In this document: positions 17,417 to 25,228 of the stretch, one piece after another | How positions within the stretch are numbered: the first letter of the stretch is position 1 | Layout of the letters: each line of letters opens with the position of its first letter | NCBI RefSeq assembly: GCF_018137945.1 | Contig: NZ_CP073089.1 | Coordinates: 2,790,001 to 2,854,000 of the forward strand | Reading direction: 5' to 3' | From: Brevibacterium sp. W7.2 | GTDB lineage: Bacteria > Actinomycetota > Actinomycetes > Actinomycetales > Brevibacteriaceae | DNA length: 64,000 nucleotides | Program-made: the position numbers and the translations under genes | Notes under the pieces: model-generated | Told to the model about the DNA's origin: nothing | Database searches by the model: none | What the model saw: only the letters and a program-made list of their open reading frames with translations

Positions 17417-18381
17417 CGGACTCCGTTCTGTGTGAGGGGACCGCCGAAGCTGAGGTCGGCGGCGTTGACCACTGCAGTTGGACGTCCACCCTCGAGCACG
17501 TTCCTCACTGCCTGTGCCGCAGCGACGAAGGTCGCGCGACTCGATTTTGTCGTCAACCCCATGACATGTGGGGTGAGCACCGTTCGGGGATGCTGGTAGA
17601 GGGGATGCGGTCGGGGCGGCTCCGGGTCGAACGAGTCCAAGCCGACTCCGGCGAGTCTCCCCGATTCGAGACCCTCCAGCGCCGCGTCTTCGTCCACGAG
17701 TCCGCCGCGGCTGGTGTTGACGAGAATCGTGCCCGGCTTCATCTGTTCGATCATTCGGGCATTGACCATGTGCCGAGTGCTCTCGGTCAATGGCACATGC
17801 AGGGAGATGACATCGGAGCCCCGAACGATCTCCTCGAACGTGTCCACACGATTGGCGGAAGGAACCTCGGCGATCGGATCGTAGATGCTCACGGTCATTC
17901 CGAAAGCCTCGGCGAGTGCCTTCACGCGCTTCCCGATATTCCCGAAGCCGACAAGACCCAGGCTCGCCCCATCGAGATCACCGACGGGCACCTCCGTGCG
18001 GGCCGACCATTGGTCGGAGCGCACAAGGTCGGTCAGCTGCCCGAGCGACTTCACCAGATGGAGGATGTGGGCGAGCGCTCCCTCAGCGACGGCGGTGGAG
18101 TTCACACCCGGCGTCACGGCTACCGGGATGCCCCTGTGACTGGCGGCAGCGATATCGATGTCGTCGACCCCGACCCCGGTGCGGGCGATGACTCTGAGTT
18201 CGGGCATGTCATCGAGTTCGGCTGGCCCCACCCTGACTGCGGCCCGGACGATGGCTCCTGCAGCTCGCCGGAGTTCGGCATCGTCGGGGGTCGGAACGAA
18301 TCGCACTCCCGGTCCGAGCACGGGTGCGACAACATCGCTCGGGACCGGCCCCAGGCCGACGACGGTCATCGTCTCAGTCAT
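17413..18381 (-). CDS. D-isomer-specific 2-hydroxyacid dehydrogenase
   Basis: 322 residues. NAD-binding loop GFGNIG at 145-150 and the catalytic triad of the family: Arg225 in NTSRGGLVDE, Glu254 in DSFDPEP and His272 in TPHVMG. It resembles phosphoglycerate and hydroxypyruvate dehydrogenases, but the N-terminal part and operon point to a catabolic 2-ketoacid/2-hydroxyacid couple. No canonical inositol pathway needs this enzyme, so it hints at a variant route. It overlaps the upstream dehydrogenase by 8 bp and iolE by 4 bp. Confidence 0.85.
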   Translation of the reverse strand: MTETMTVVGLGPVPSDVVAPVLGPGVRFVPTPDDAELRRAAGAIVRAAVRVGPAELDDMPELRVIARTGVGVDDIDIAAASHRGIPVAVTPGVNSTAVAEGALAHILHLVKSLGQLTDLVRSDQWSARTEVPVGDLDGASLGLVGFGNIGKRVKALAEAFGMTVSIYDPIAEVPSANRVDTFEEIVRGSDVISLHVPLTESTRHMVNARMIEQMKPGTILVNTSRGGLVDEDAALEGLESGRLAGVGLDSFDPEPPRPHPLYQHPRTVLTPHVMGLTTKSSRATFVAAAQAVRNVLEGGRPTAVVNAADLSFGGPLTQNGVR

Positions 18382-19633
18382 GGGTCACCGCCGTCTCCGA
18401 AGTTGCCCATCCCTGCTTCACGGCCGCCGAGGTACCTTCGACCTGCTCGACAGACTGCCAGTTCTCGTCGGCGATAGCTTGCTCACCTGCGTAGACGACC
18501 CTATTGGCCGCCAACGCGTCATGGACGTCGGCATGTGCGGAATCTGCTCCGATATGGGCAAGCAGAAACTTCTTCGCCTCGATGACCTTGAGATCGTCGT
18601 AGCCCATCGAGGTGCCGGCCCCGGGCTGAAATTTCGAGAAGTCTCCGAATTCCGGGCCGGCCATGATCCGCGTGAAGCCGACATGGGGTCCGCGATATCC
18701 CAGAGCCAGTTCGAGCTCGTTCATCCTCTCGAAGTTCCACCGCAGAGAACCCTCGGTCCCGTAGACCTCGAAAGAGTACTCAGCACGAGGTCCGACGCTC
18801 ACGCGTGACGCTTCGAGAGTGCCGACGGCTCCTGCGCCCTGGGCATCGGGGCCGAACTGCACGAGCAGTCCCGCGTAATCCTCGTTCTCCACGGGGGCCA
18901 TCTCCCCACCTTCGACGACGGAGAAATGCGTGCCGCTGCCCATTTCGAGTTTGGGCCGTTCGGCGTAGGCGGTGTTCGACACCCCTGTGACTCGGTCGAT
19001 GGGACCGACGACGTAGTGAGCGAGATCGGTCAAGTGACCGAGCAGGTCGCCGAGCACGCCCGAACCGGCGAGTCTGCGCACGAAACGCCATGACAGTGCG
19101 CCGTTGGGTTCAGAAGAGTAGTCGGCGAAGAATGCTCCCCGTACATTGATGATCCGACCGAGCTGACCTTCGGCGATGATCCGACGGGCATATTCGATGG
19201 CAGGAGCATTGCGATAATTGAAGCCGACGGCGGTGACGATGCCCGCATCGTCTGCGGCCTGCGCCACCGTTTCCGTCTCTTCGGCGGACCGACCCACCGG
19301 CTTCTCGATCCACAGGGACTTGCCTGCTCTGGCGACAGCTGTGCCGATCTCCTCGTGTAGGAAGTTCGGTGCACAGACGGAGACAACGTCGACGTCGGGA
19401 TGTTCCAGGACCTCGTGATAATCCGTTGTGGCGGACTCATAGCCGAGCACATCGACGGCGTAGTCGGCGCGGTCCCGGTTTGTGTCGGCGGCGATGACGA
19501 GGCGCGGCCTGATGCCGAGTTCGGGGTAGACGACCGAAAGACTGGAGTAGGCGCGGCTGTGGAGCTGACCCATCCAGCCGACGCTGATGAGTCCGACGCC
19601 GATTTCGTGCTGTGGAGTGTACATGGTGCTCAA
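18374..19633 (-). CDS. Gfo/Idh/MocA-family oxidoreductase, long form
   Basis: 419 residues, longer than the other two paralogues. Rossmann part ISVGWMGQLHSRAY near residues 16-29, EKP motif at 110-112 (WIEKPVGRS) and a large C-terminal substrate domain with GSGVLGDLLGHLTDLAHY. The extra length is in the C-terminal half. It is likely to oxidise or reduce a sugar or cyclitol intermediate, and could be the enzyme for an inositol stereoisomer. A second in-frame ATG lies three codons inside. Confidence 0.82.
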   Translation of the reverse strand: MSTMYTPQHEIGVGLISVGWMGQLHSRAYSSLSVVYPELGIRPRLVIAADTNRDRADYAVDVLGYESATTDYHEVLEHPDVDVVSVCAPNFLHEEIGTAVARAGKSLWIEKPVGRSAEETETVAQAADDAGIVTAVGFNYRNAPAIEYARRIIAEGQLGRIINVRGAFFADYSSEPNGALSWRFVRRLAGSGVLGDLLGHLTDLAHYVVGPIDRVTGVSNTAYAERPKLEMGSGTHFSVVEGGEMAPVENEDYAGLLVQFGPDAQGAGAVGTLEASRVSVGPRAEYSFEVYGTEGSLRWNFERMNELELALGYRGPHVGFTRIMAGPEFGDFSKFQPGAGTSMGYDDLKVIEAKKFLLAHIGADSAHADVHDALAANRVVYAGEQAIADENWQSVEQVEGTSAAVKQGWATSETAVTHD

Positions 19634-19676
19634 GGCAGTTCCTTAGGTAGCAGAGTGAGGTTGACGTAGGTGCGGC

Positions 19677-20465
19677 TCAGGGTCTCAACACTGAGACGAG
19701 GTTCTGAGCTGCGGCGGCCAGGAGAGTGGAATCCGAGCCCACCGGCAGGAAGCTGAATCCCTGATCTGCTCGCATGGCAGCCGCGTCGGCATCGGCGCAG
19801 AGGATTCCTGCGGCAGTGCCATGTCGTCGCGCGGCGGTCACGACGGCCGACAGCGCCTCCTGGAACTCGGGTGCGTCGAAGTCCAAGGGAACTCCCAGGG
19901 CGTAGGAGAGATCGAGCGGACCGACGAAGACCACGTCGACGTCCGGATGCGCGGCGATCGCGTCGACATCGGCGAGTGCCCCGACGGTTTCGATTTGGAC
20001 GATGGTGAGGACATCGCCGTTCGCCGCCGACAACGCTTCTCGGTCCATTCCCCAACGGACCGACCGGTTGTACGTGGCCACTCCCCTATCTCCTGTGGGC
20101 GGATAGTGCAGGTGCGGGATGATCGCTTCGACCTCCTCGGCAGAGTCGACTCGGGGAAGCATGACACCTGCGGCTCCGGCATCGAGGACCCGACCGATCC
20201 TGATTCGGTCAGGCGTCTCAACACGAACCAGCACTGGAGTGCCGTAGGCTCCTGCCGTGCTCACGGCATCGCCGACAGATCGTTCGTCTCCGCCCCCGTG
20301 CTCGAGATCGATGAGCACCCAGTCGAGCCCTGACGCCGCCAGCACTTCCACGGCCATAGCCGATCCCAAGCCTGCAAAGGATCCCAGAGTCGTCTCCCCC
20401 TTGCGGATGCGGCCGGCGAGTGCTCCCTGATCGAGTGGTGTCCGGAACGTGCTCACACGTGCCAT
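19677..20465 (-). CDS. HpcH/HpaI-family aldolase
   Basis: 262 residues, class II pyruvate aldolase fold as in HpaI, GarL and YfaU. Family motifs: LGSFAGLGS at 27-35, LIDLEHGG at 51-58, Arg81 (LVRV), VMLPRV at 101-106, Glu159 in VQIET and Asp185 in VGPLDLS as metal ligands. It probably cleaves a non-phosphorylated 2-keto-3-deoxy acid to pyruvate and an aldehyde. In the usual inositol pathway a phosphorylated intermediate is cleaved by IolJ instead, so this enzyme is a key clue to a variant route. GGAGAAG precedes the ATG; 13-bp overlap with iolD. Confidence 0.86.
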   Translation of the reverse strand: MARVSTFRTPLDQGALAGRIRKGETTLGSFAGLGSAMAVEVLAASGLDWVLIDLEHGGGDERSVGDAVSTAGAYGTPVLVRVETPDRIRIGRVLDAGAAGVMLPRVDSAEEVEAIIPHLHYPPTGDRGVATYNRSVRWGMDREALSAANGDVLTIVQIETVGALADVDAIAAHPDVDVVFVGPLDLSYALGVPLDFDAPEFQEALSAVVTAARRHGTAAGILCADADAAAMRADQGFSFLPVGSDSTLLAAAAQNLVSVLRP

Positions 20466-22384
20466 CGCTGCTTCTCCAATCCCTGTTCGTAGTCGGCTCG
20501 GAGTTCATGCACTCCTGCCTGTTCGGCGACTTCGGCGGGAGCGACGTCCCAGAACACTTCCGACCCGGGCAGATCAACCAGGGGAATCGTCGGAACGACG
20601 ATGGCGACAGGACCGCGTGCCGAACGGGTCCGTTCGAGGACATCGCGCACCTCATCTGAGGTCTCGACTCTGTAGGTCTGAGCGCCGAGACCCTCGGCGA
20701 TCTCCCGCAGGTCGATGCGTAGGTAATCTCCGGACAGTCTGCGGTCCTCATCGTTGCGGTATCGGAAGTCGTTGCCGAACTGCTCGCCGAACTTCATCAT
20801 CTGCAGGCGCCTGATCACCTGGAATCCGTGGTTTTCGGAGATCACGTAGGTGATGTCGAGGCGTTCCTGGGCAGCCGTGAGGATCTCCGTGGGGTTCATG
20901 AGGAACGTGCCGTCGCCGATGAAGACCGTGACCCGCCCGGTACTCTGCGGATCAGCGAGGCGGACACCGATGCCGGCTGGGATCTCGTATCCCATGCAGG
21001 AGAATCCGAATTCCAGGTGACAACGGCGATCATCCGTGGCGTCCCAGACTTTGAGGAGGTCACCGGGCGGACCTCCGGCTGCGGCGATGATGGTGTCTCC
21101 GGGACGGGCGTGGTCCTGAAGAAGACCGATTAGCTGGCCCTGGGTGATTACGGCGTCCGTGTCGGGAATGTTGGGGTGGGCGTGCTCAGCTGCATCCTTG
21201 TCGAACTGCGTGTCGGGGTCGAGGGCGGCCTGGCGGATCGGAGCCCACCGATCCTTGTGTGCAGCGATCTCGTCTGCCCACGATCCGCTGACCCGATAGC
21301 CGCCTAGGGATTCTGCGAGCGCATCGATGCCGAGGCGGGCATCTGCCACGACGGCGGCAGCACCCTGCTTGATCGCGTCGAGTTCTGCGATGTTGATCGA
21401 CGCGAAGCGCACTTCGGGGTTCGCGAAAATCGTCTGCGATCCCGTTGCGAAGTCAGTCAGCCGAGTGCCCACGCTGATAATGAGATCGGACTGTGCGACG
21501 AGCCGATTCGTTGCAGGGTTCCCCTCCAGTCCGATCCCGCCGAGCGCCCACGGTGCCGCCCTCTGCACGGCTCCCTTGCCGCCGAACGTCTCCGCAACAG
21601 GGATTCCCGTCGCGTCGGAGAATCGGGCCAGAGCTGTCTGCGCCTGCGAGTAGAGAACCCCTCCCCCAGCGATGATGAGCGGCTTGGTCGAGGAGGCGAC
21701 GAGTCCTGCGACTTCTGCGATGTCAGTCGGCTGAGGGATGGTGCGTCGGATCTCCCAATCCCGGGGAGAGAACATCTCCAACGGGTAGTCGAAGGCGTGG
21801 GATTGGACGTCCTGAGGCAATGAGAGAACGACAGCGCCGGTCTCGACAGGGTTGGCGAGCACACGGAATGCCTTGGGCAATGCGGTGACGAGCTGTTCGG
21901 GACGTGTGATGCGGTCGAAGAATGTCGACACCGGCCGAAACGCGTCGTTGACGCTCAAGCTGGGATCCTGCGGGTTCTCGAGCTCCTGAAGCACGGGCCC
22001 CTGTCGTCTGGTGGCGTAGGTGTCTCCGGGGAGCAGAAGCAGCGGCAGTCGATTGACTGTCGCGGTCGCGGCGGCTGTCACAAGATTCATAGCGCCCGGG
22101 CCGATTGAGGCAGTGACCGCCAATGTCTGAAGGCGACTGCTGGCTTTCGCGAGGGCAGTGCCGGCGTGGCCGAGCGCCTGCTCGTTGCGTCCCTGGATGA
22201 ACGGCATGTCGTCGGCGTACTGGGCGAATGCCTGACTGAATCCGGCGACATTGCCGTGTCCGAAGATTCCGGCGGCCGCGGGAATGAAGCGCTGTCGATG
22301 CTCATCGAGCACAGAATGCTGATTGATGAGGTAGCGGACGACGGCCTGAGCAACGGTCAGTCGCACTGTCGGTTCGTTCTTCAT
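20453..22384 (-). CDS. iolD: 3D-(3,5/4)-trihydroxycyclohexane-1,2-dione hydrolase
   Basis: ThDP-dependent enzyme that opens the cyclitol ring to 5-deoxy-D-glucuronate. 643 residues, the family length. The N-terminus VRLTVAQAVVRYLI, then GIFGHGNVAGFSQAF and FIQGRNEQALGHAG with the ThDP-activating Glu68, is diagnostic of IolD. The cofactor motif FIGDGTFLMNPTEI is in the C-terminal third. The ATG at 22384 with GGAG five to six bases upstream was preferred to an in-frame upstream start at 22426. It is the strongest single evidence that this island handles inositols. Confidence 0.94.
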   Translation of the reverse strand: MKNEPTVRLTVAQAVVRYLINQHSVLDEHRQRFIPAAAGIFGHGNVAGFSQAFAQYADDMPFIQGRNEQALGHAGTALAKASSRLQTLAVTASIGPGAMNLVTAAATATVNRLPLLLLPGDTYATRRQGPVLQELENPQDPSLSVNDAFRPVSTFFDRITRPEQLVTALPKAFRVLANPVETGAVVLSLPQDVQSHAFDYPLEMFSPRDWEIRRTIPQPTDIAEVAGLVASSTKPLIIAGGGVLYSQAQTALARFSDATGIPVAETFGGKGAVQRAAPWALGGIGLEGNPATNRLVAQSDLIISVGTRLTDFATGSQTIFANPEVRFASINIAELDAIKQGAAAVVADARLGIDALAESLGGYRVSGSWADEIAAHKDRWAPIRQAALDPDTQFDKDAAEHAHPNIPDTDAVITQGQLIGLLQDHARPGDTIIAAAGGPPGDLLKVWDATDDRRCHLEFGFSCMGYEIPAGIGVRLADPQSTGRVTVFIGDGTFLMNPTEILTAAQERLDITYVISENHGFQVIRRLQMMKFGEQFGNDFRYRNDEDRRLSGDYLRIDLREIAEGLGAQTYRVETSDEVRDVLERTRSARGPVAIVVPTIPLVDLPGSEVFWDVAPAEVAEQAGVHELRADYEQGLEKQRWHV

Positions 22385-22450
22385 TGGTGCTCCCTGTTGA
22401 CTCGAATGGTGCTGGGTGATCGGCATGGATTCGCTGTTCGATGGGTCGGG

Positions 22451-23899
22451 CTACGACCGCCACGGCCGACCGTGGAGGACGACAGTCTTCGCCTCTGTCA
22501 TCTCTTCGACTGCGGCCCGCGGTCCCTCTTTGCCGATTCCGCTGGCTTTGAGTCCCCCGTATGGCATGAGATCCGCTCGCCAGAGAGGCGTCCAGTTGAT
22601 GTGGATGCTTCCGGCGTCGACGTCGCGCATGTATCGGATGGCGGCGTCGATGTCATTGGTGAAGATGCCGGCGGATAGGCCGTACTCGGTCGTGTTCGCC
22701 AGAGCGATCGCAGTCGCCGTATCAGGTGCATCGGTCACGGCCACAGCGGGTCCGAAGATCTCCTCCTGCGCGAAACGCGAGTGGGGATCGACTCCGCTGA
22801 CGATCGCCGGCTCGACAATGGCTCCCGATCGATCGCCGCCGAGTTCCAAGGACGCGCCGTCTTCAACGGCGCGCAGAATGGACTCATGGACGCGCGTCGC
22901 TTCGCGTTCGGAGATCAGTGTTCCGACTGTTGTCTCAGCCGCGCTCGGATCACCGGTACGATGTTGAGCGACCTCGGCGCGGAGGGCGTCGAGGAAATCG
23001 CCGTGCACCGCTTCGTGGACGATGACACGTTGGACCGAGATGCAGACTTGGCCTGCATTCGTGTAGCCGCCGGCGGCGACGGCCGCGGCAGCGAGCGGGA
23101 TATCCGCATCCGGCAGAACTACGACAGGGGCCGACGAACCCAGCTCGAGCGAGAGCTTCTTCACCCCGGCCACTTCCGCAATATGGCGGCCGATTGCAGT
23201 GGATCCCGTGAAGGATACCTTCCTGATCCGCTGGTCCGAAGAAAGCCTGTCGCCGATTTCTCCCCCGGGTCCGGTGAGCACTGAGAGCACTCCTTCCGGA
23301 AGTCCCGCATCGACGAAACACTCGGCCAGGGCCAGTGCCGTGAGCGGTGTCGTACTGGCCGGTTTGAGGATGACGGCGTTGCCTGCAGCCAGCGCCGGGG
23401 CGATCTTGTGATTGACGAGCAAGGCGGGGTAGTTGAAAGGCGTGATCGCAGCGACGATGCCGACGGGCTGTCGCAGAGTGAAGCCGACCTTGTCGAGCCC
23501 GGTTCCGGGATTGGCATCGAGCGGAAGGCTCTCGCCGTAGAGCTGGGTGCCCTCGAACGCGGCCAGTCGGATGATCGATCCCGAACGGCTGGCTTCCCCC
23601 TGCGCCTCCTTGAGCGTCTTGCCGTTCTCTGCCGACAGCGTCTGTGCGATCTCCTCGGCTCGTTCGTCGGCCAGGTCCGCAGCGCGCATGAGAATCGAGA
23701 AGCGTTCGTGCGCAGGAGTGGCCCGCCACGTCTCAGCCCCGACGACCGCAGCTTCGACAGCCGCATTGACATCGTCGGCGCCGGCGATCGAACACTGCCC
23801 CACGACACGGTGATCGTAAGGCGAGACGACGTCGCGCATCGCCCCCGGCCCACTGCCGCGCTGCCACCGTCCACCGATGAGCAACTCATGACGCACCAT
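22451..23899 (-). CDS. NAD(P)-dependent aldehyde dehydrogenase
   Basis: 482 residues. Catalytic Cys286 in NAGQVCIS, Glu252 in LELGSSAP, Asn156 in TPFNYP and Lys179 in ILKPAS are all present. It lacks the features I would expect of the CoA-acylating IolA (MmsA); it looks like a general ALDH of the glycolaldehyde/lactaldehyde/succinate-semialdehyde type. First gene of the operon, probably oxidising the aldehyde released by the HpcH/HpaI aldolase or the 5-deoxyglucuronate aldehyde. TGGAG six bases before the ATG at 23899 fixes the start and places both LacI-type operators upstream. Confidence 0.88.
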   Translation of the reverse strand: MVRHELLIGGRWQRGSGPGAMRDVVSPYDHRVVGQCSIAGADDVNAAVEAAVVGAETWRATPAHERFSILMRAADLADERAEEIAQTLSAENGKTLKEAQGEASRSGSIIRLAAFEGTQLYGESLPLDANPGTGLDKVGFTLRQPVGIVAAITPFNYPALLVNHKIAPALAAGNAVILKPASTTPLTALALAECFVDAGLPEGVLSVLTGPGGEIGDRLSSDQRIRKVSFTGSTAIGRHIAEVAGVKKLSLELGSSAPVVVLPDADIPLAAAAVAAGGYTNAGQVCISVQRVIVHEAVHGDFLDALRAEVAQHRTGDPSAAETTVGTLISEREATRVHESILRAVEDGASLELGGDRSGAIVEPAIVSGVDPHSRFAQEEIFGPAVAVTDAPDTATAIALANTTEYGLSAGIFTNDIDAAIRYMRDVDAGSIHINWTPLWRADLMPYGGLKASGIGKEGPRAAVEEMTEAKTVVLHGRPWRS

Positions 23900-23940
23900 C
23901 GCGTACTCCAAACTTCCAACTCGATTGCATTCCCTCCACT

Positions 23941-23954
23941 TTGAACCGGTCCAA
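23941..23954. promoter_or_regulatory. LacI-type operator O2 of the inositol operon
   Basis: TTGAACCGGTCCAA is a 14-bp palindrome with one mismatched pair and the CG centre typical of LacI/GalR-family operators. It lies 44 bp centre to centre (about four helical turns) from the perfect copy at 23985-23998. Confidence 0.8.
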
Positions 23955-23984
23955 TTCGTTCGCAAGAAGTTCCGCAAGGCATTT

Positions 23985-23998
23985 TTGGACCGGTCCAA
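23985..23998. promoter_or_regulatory. LacI-type operator O1 of the inositol operon
   Basis: Perfect palindrome TTGGACCGGTCCAA directly downstream of the predicted transcription start of the operon, ideally placed to block transcription. The divergent lacI gene is the obvious source of the repressor. Confidence 0.85.
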
Positions 23999-24013
23999 TA
24001 CGGAGACAATGCG

Positions 24014-24043
24014 AACTTAGTGTGACCCGCCTCATGCTGTCAA
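24014..24043 (-). promoter_or_regulatory. Promoter of the inositol operon
   Basis: On the minus strand a consensus -35 TTGACA (24038-24043) and a -10 TAAGTT (24014-24019) are separated by 18 bases. The predicted start near 24007 puts operator O1 about 10 bases downstream. It is one of the best sigma70-like promoters in the window. Confidence 0.7.
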
Positions 24044-24107
24044 CCCCCTAGCGCGGATCCGATTTCGCGCTGTCGCGGATCGCCCGTCCATCAGGCGGAG
24101 ATCCTGC

Positions 24108-25199
24108 GTGTGTGATGATGTTGTCATGGCGAACACGGGGGCAGATTCTGCGTCGGGTCAGCGGTCACGGCCCACTATCCGCGATGTCGCCGCGCGCGCC
24201 GGAGTCTCCAAATCACTGGTCTCACTCGCTTTCACCGATCCACAGAAGGTCGGTCCTCAGCGCCGGGAACTCATCCTCGAAGCCGCTCAGGCTCTCGGCT
24301 ACGAGCCGAACTTCCTGGCTCGTTCGTTGGCCAGGGACTCCGCGCCCTTCGTCGGAATCCTCGTCGTCAATCTGCGCAACCCGATCTTTGCCGAGATCGC
24401 CGAGGCAGTCCGTCAAGAGCTAGATCTCAACGGCGAATACGGGCTGATCACCAGCGCCGCGATCACCGACTCGGATGACCTTCCGAACAGCTACGGTCGC
24501 ATCGATCCGCGGGTTGTTCGCATGCTGCAGGATCTGCGCCCGAAGGCACTCATCGTCGTCGGAACGGTGCCGGAAGAGGAGGCGATGTTCCGCGGAATAC
24601 CAACGGTGTACGCAAGTGCAGCACCCAGGCCGAACACCGAACACTCCTCTGTGCGCATGGACGACGCTAAAGGCATGGAGCTCGCCGTCGACCATCTCGT
24701 CTCACTGGGCCATACGAGAATCGGATTCATCGGCGGTCGTGGCGGAGCGGTCTCCGCCGGACGAGCCCGGGCTTTCATCACAGAGATGGAATCCCGCGGA
24801 TTGGAAGCAGTGGTCGAGCCGGCGGGCTTTTCGGAAGCTGAGGGCTATCGCGCGGCAAATGACCTTCTCAGCCGGGACCGGCGGCCCAGCGCCGTCGTCT
24901 GCGTCAACGACATTTCAGCGATCGGAGTTCTCGCTGCTGCCGATGATGCAGGCGTGGTCGTGCCGGACGAACTCGCCGTCGTCGGGTTCGACAACATCCC
25001 ACTTGCCGACCTCAATCGCATCTCATTGACTTCGGTGGACCCGCAGAACCGAGAGATCGGTCGCTTGTCGGCCCTTGCCGTGCTCGAACTTCTCGGAGCA
25101 CAAGGAACTCCGCCGTCTGAATCACTCATCACTCCCGACCTCGTGATTCGGGGTTCGACGCTAGCCCACCGGCCGCAGGAAGCCCCGCCATCCGATTGA
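24108..25199 (+). CDS. LacI-family repressor of the inositol operon
   Basis: 363 residues. N-terminal helix-turn-helix and hinge TIRDVAARAGVSKSLVSLAF ... LGYEPNFLARSLA, then a periplasmic-binding-protein-like sensor domain with SSVRMDDAKG, LGHTRIGFIGGRG and VVGFDNIPLADLNRISLTSV. It should bind the two TTGGACCGGTCCAA-type operators in the shared intergenic region and be released by an inositol-derived ligand. The GTG at 24108 was chosen because GGAG lies seven bases upstream; the ATG six codons later has no such site. Divergent from the operon and inside the island. Confidence 0.9.
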   Translation: MCDDVVMANTGADSASGQRSRPTIRDVAARAGVSKSLVSLAFTDPQKVGPQRRELILEAAQALGYEPNFLARSLARDSAPFVGILVVNLRNPIFAEIAEAVRQELDLNGEYGLITSAAITDSDDLPNSYGRIDPRVVRMLQDLRPKALIVVGTVPEEEAMFRGIPTVYASAAPRPNTEHSSVRMDDAKGMELAVDHLVSLGHTRIGFIGGRGGAVSAGRARAFITEMESRGLEAVVEPAGFSEAEGYRAANDLLSRDRRPSAVVCVNDISAIGVLAAADDAGVVVPDELAVVGFDNIPLADLNRISLTSVDPQNREIGRLSALAVLELLGAQGTPPSESLITPDLVIRGSTLAHRPQEAPPSD

Positions 25200-25228
25200 C
25201 ACCGCTGAGCAGACAGTGATCCCAGCCA

